A DNA stretch of 6,660 nucleotides from JBLHKS01 sp047620505 (lineage in GTDB: Bacteria; Verrucomicrobiota; Verrucomicrobiia; Verrucomicrobiales; DEV007), in NCBI GenBank assembly GCA_047620505.1, contig JBLHKS010000309.1, forward strand, positions 1 through 6,660, given 5' to 3'. Of this stretch, positions 5,452 through 6,660 are shown in pieces; position 1 is the stretch's first letter, and each line of letters opens with the position of its first letter. The notes under the pieces were generated by a model. The model was not told where the DNA came from and searched no databases. It saw only the letters and a list, made by a program, of their open reading frames with translations. The position numbers and the translations under genes were made by a program.

Positions 5452-6660
5452 AACGATCCCGTGCTTTTCTCATCCCGTTGATCAGCCTCGGCCTGCTGGT
5501 CCCGGCTCAGCAGCTGCTGGCGGAGCTTTCGCTGCACTCGCTTTTCAGCGATCACGCCGTGCTACAGGCGGATCTGCCGGCTCCAGTTTGGGGAAAAGCA
5601 GATCCGGGGGCGAAAATCGTCGTGAAATTTGGCGATCAGAGCCGATTAGCAACTGCGAATGCCAAGGGCGAGTGGCTCGTCACGCTGGATCCGCTCAAAG
5701 TGAACGCCGAGCCCGAGATCCTGACCGTTTCGAGCGGCGGCGAGAAGCTGGAAGTCGAGGATGTGTTGGTCGGCGAAGTCTGGGTCGGCTCGGGCCAATC
5801 GAACATGGCCTGGACGGTCGGCAAGACGACGGACGCGGCGATGGTGGCTGGGGAAGCGAAGAACGGCGACTACGCGCAGATCCGGCTTTTCAAGGTCGGA
5901 ACGGCGGGCGCGGACGAGCCGCTGAGCGATTTGAAGGTGTCTTGGATACTTTCGAATGAGCAGACGACGGCAGCGTTTTCGGCGACGGCGTTCTATTTCG
6001 GCCGCGAGCTTCACAAGTCGCGAAAAGTGCCCGTCGGCCTGATCCAATCGGCTGTCGGCGGGACGAACGCGTATTCCTGGATCAACAACGCGACTTACGA
6101 ATCGGACCCAGCAGCTGCTGTGTCGAAAGCGTGGTGGGCAGAGGCGATGACGGGGTTTCCGGCTGCGCAGGAGCGATTTGAGGCTGCGAAGAAGAAGTGG
6201 GAAGCCGAAGCCCAAAAGGGCCGGGCACCGCGCGCGCCGGAGGGGCCGGATCACTACAAACGGCCAACCGGCCACTACAACGCGATGATTTCGCCGCTCC
6301 AGCCGTATGCTTTTCGAGGCGCGATCTGGTATCAGGGCGAGCGAAATTCGCGGCCGCCGTTCGCTGAGCAGTATCGCGATCTGATGTTTTCGCTGATCGA
6401 AGATTGGCGGGCCGATTGGCCGGTCCACGCGGGCGGCAAGCGTCGGGATTTCCCATTTTACGTCGTGCAGCTGCCGAATTTCGCGAGTGGCGATCCGGCA
6501 GGTTGGCCGCTGATCCGCGAGCAAATGCTCAATATCTGGAAGGAAGGCGAAAACACGGGAACGGTCTTCACGATCGACGTCGGCGATCCGAAAGACATCC
6601 ATCCGACGGAAAAACGCCCGGTTGGCGAGCGGCTTTCGTATTTTGCTCGCGCTAACACCT
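5448..6660 (+). CDS. Sialate O-acetylesterase-like SGNH esterase, partial at 3' end
   Basis: The gene is open at the right edge; 404 residues are visible. Residues 1-25 form a signal peptide (basic start, core Phe7-Val18). An N-terminal beta domain typical of this family follows (LHSLFSDHAVLQ at 29-40, APVWGKADPGAKIVV at 45-59). The catalytic part starts with VWVGSGQSNM (111-120), with Ser118 as probable nucleophile. Further family marks are GLIQSAVGGTNAYSWI (197-212), HYNAMISPLQPYAFRGAIWYQGE (276-298) and DPKDIHP (380-386), where Asp383 and His385 are the probable catalytic pair. Family members remove O-acetyl groups from sialic acids or other glycans; in PVC bacteria the true substrate is often a plant or algal polysaccharide, so specificity is open. 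Where the family usually has GESN, this protein has GERN (297-300). The insert around 225-270 is helical and charged. ATG 5448 is chosen because it exposes the signal peptide. Confidence 0.88.
   Translation, partial: MKRSRAFLIPLISLGLLVPAQQLLAELSLHSLFSDHAVLQADLPAPVWGKADPGAKIVVKFGDQSRLATANAKGEWLVTLDPLKVNAEPEILTVSSGGEKLEVEDVLVGEVWVGSGQSNMAWTVGKTTDAAMVAGEAKNGDYAQIRLFKVGTAGADEPLSDLKVSWILSNEQTTAAFSATAFYFGRELHKSRKVPVGLIQSAVGGTNAYSWINNATYESDPAAAVSKAWWAEAMTGFPAAQERFEAAKKKWEAEAQKGRAPRAPEGPDHYKRPTGHYNAMISPLQPYAFRGAIWYQGERNSRPPFAEQYRDLMFSLIEDWRADWPVHAGGKRRDFPFYVVQLPNFASGDPAGWPLIREQMLNIWKEGENTGTVFTIDVGDPKDIHPTEKRPVGERLSYFARANT
5508..5519. repeat. 12-base palindrome CAGCAGCTGCTG, copy 5
   Basis: Exact copy. 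It encodes Gln-Gln-Leu-Leu at codons 21-24 of the esterase gene, at the end of the signal peptide and 60 bases after the start codon. Position and encoded residues are the same as in the PSCyt gene. Confidence 0.8.
6109..6120. repeat. 12-base palindrome CAGCAGCTGCTG, copy 6
   Basis: Exact copy, mid-gene in the esterase, in the shifted codon phase: CCA GCA GCT GCT GTG, encoding Pro-Ala-Ala-Ala-Val at residues 221-225, at the start of a probable surface insert. Confidence 0.8.

Noticed and set aside
5288..5959. Plus-strand frame of 223 codons
   Set aside because: It overlaps the esterase in another frame, starts within repeats and gives an Arg/Gly-rich product without domains.
217..6120. CRISPR array or tRNA/rRNA genes
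   Set aside because: The palindrome copies are irregularly spaced and lie in coding sequence; no regular repeat-spacer pattern and no tRNA or rRNA signatures were seen.
5646..6602. Long open frame (318 codons) on the minus strand
   Set aside because: It is antisense to the esterase, whose motifs are unmistakable; the translation is Arg-rich and low-complexity, as expected of a shadow frame in GC-rich DNA.

Overview
The window looks like chromosome from a Planctomycetota or Verrucomicrobiota bacterium (PVC group). The reasons are a DUF1501 protein preceded in its operon by nothing and followed by a planctomycete-type cytochrome c (PSCyt) protein, several secreted single-CxxCH proteins, and a sialate O-acetylesterase-like enzyme. 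The genus cannot be told from the sequence.

Layout. Positions 1-1688 hold a minus-strand operon: a Tat-exported DUF1501 protein, then a PSCyt protein whose start overlaps the DUF1501 stop (TGATG) and which runs off the left edge. A 111-base divergent gap (1689-1799) separates it from a plus-strand pair. The first is a secreted thioredoxin-like protein with a CxxCH motif and one clear plus one weaker PDZ-like domain. The second, 11 bases later, is a secreted CxxCH protein with prenyltransferase/squalene-cyclase-like alpha-alpha repeats. A small lipoprotein of unknown function follows (4303-4953). Positions 4954-5447 hold no intact gene: there is the 3' end of a TPR-protein gene without its start, an 8-base tandem repeat at its stop codon, and a 21-base degenerate repeat beginning at a terminator-like hairpin. 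The last gene, starting at 5448 and open at the right edge, is a sialate O-acetylesterase/SGNH-type esterase. It is preceded by a 4-codon mini-ORF with a strong ribosome binding site.

Function. Four of the genes (DUF1501, PSCyt, thioredoxin/PDZ, alpha-alpha repeat) look like an exported module; three of them carry a single heme c site. This is typical of the large, poorly understood PVC extracytoplasmic repertoire. The esterase is consistent with deacetylating complex glycans. A joint role in polysaccharide or glycoconjugate use is inference.

Most unusual signal. The perfect 12-base palindrome CAGCAGCTGCTG occurs six times exactly (217, 1839, 2605, 3222, 5508, 6109), and once with one mismatch (1599), in 6.66 kb. 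All copies are inside genes but in two different codon phases (Gln-Gln-Leu-Leu or Ala-Ala-Ala), which points to selection or spread at the nucleic-acid level. All five genes with cleavable-type or Tat export signals carry one copy 39-94 bases after the start codon. I know of no described element with this sequence.
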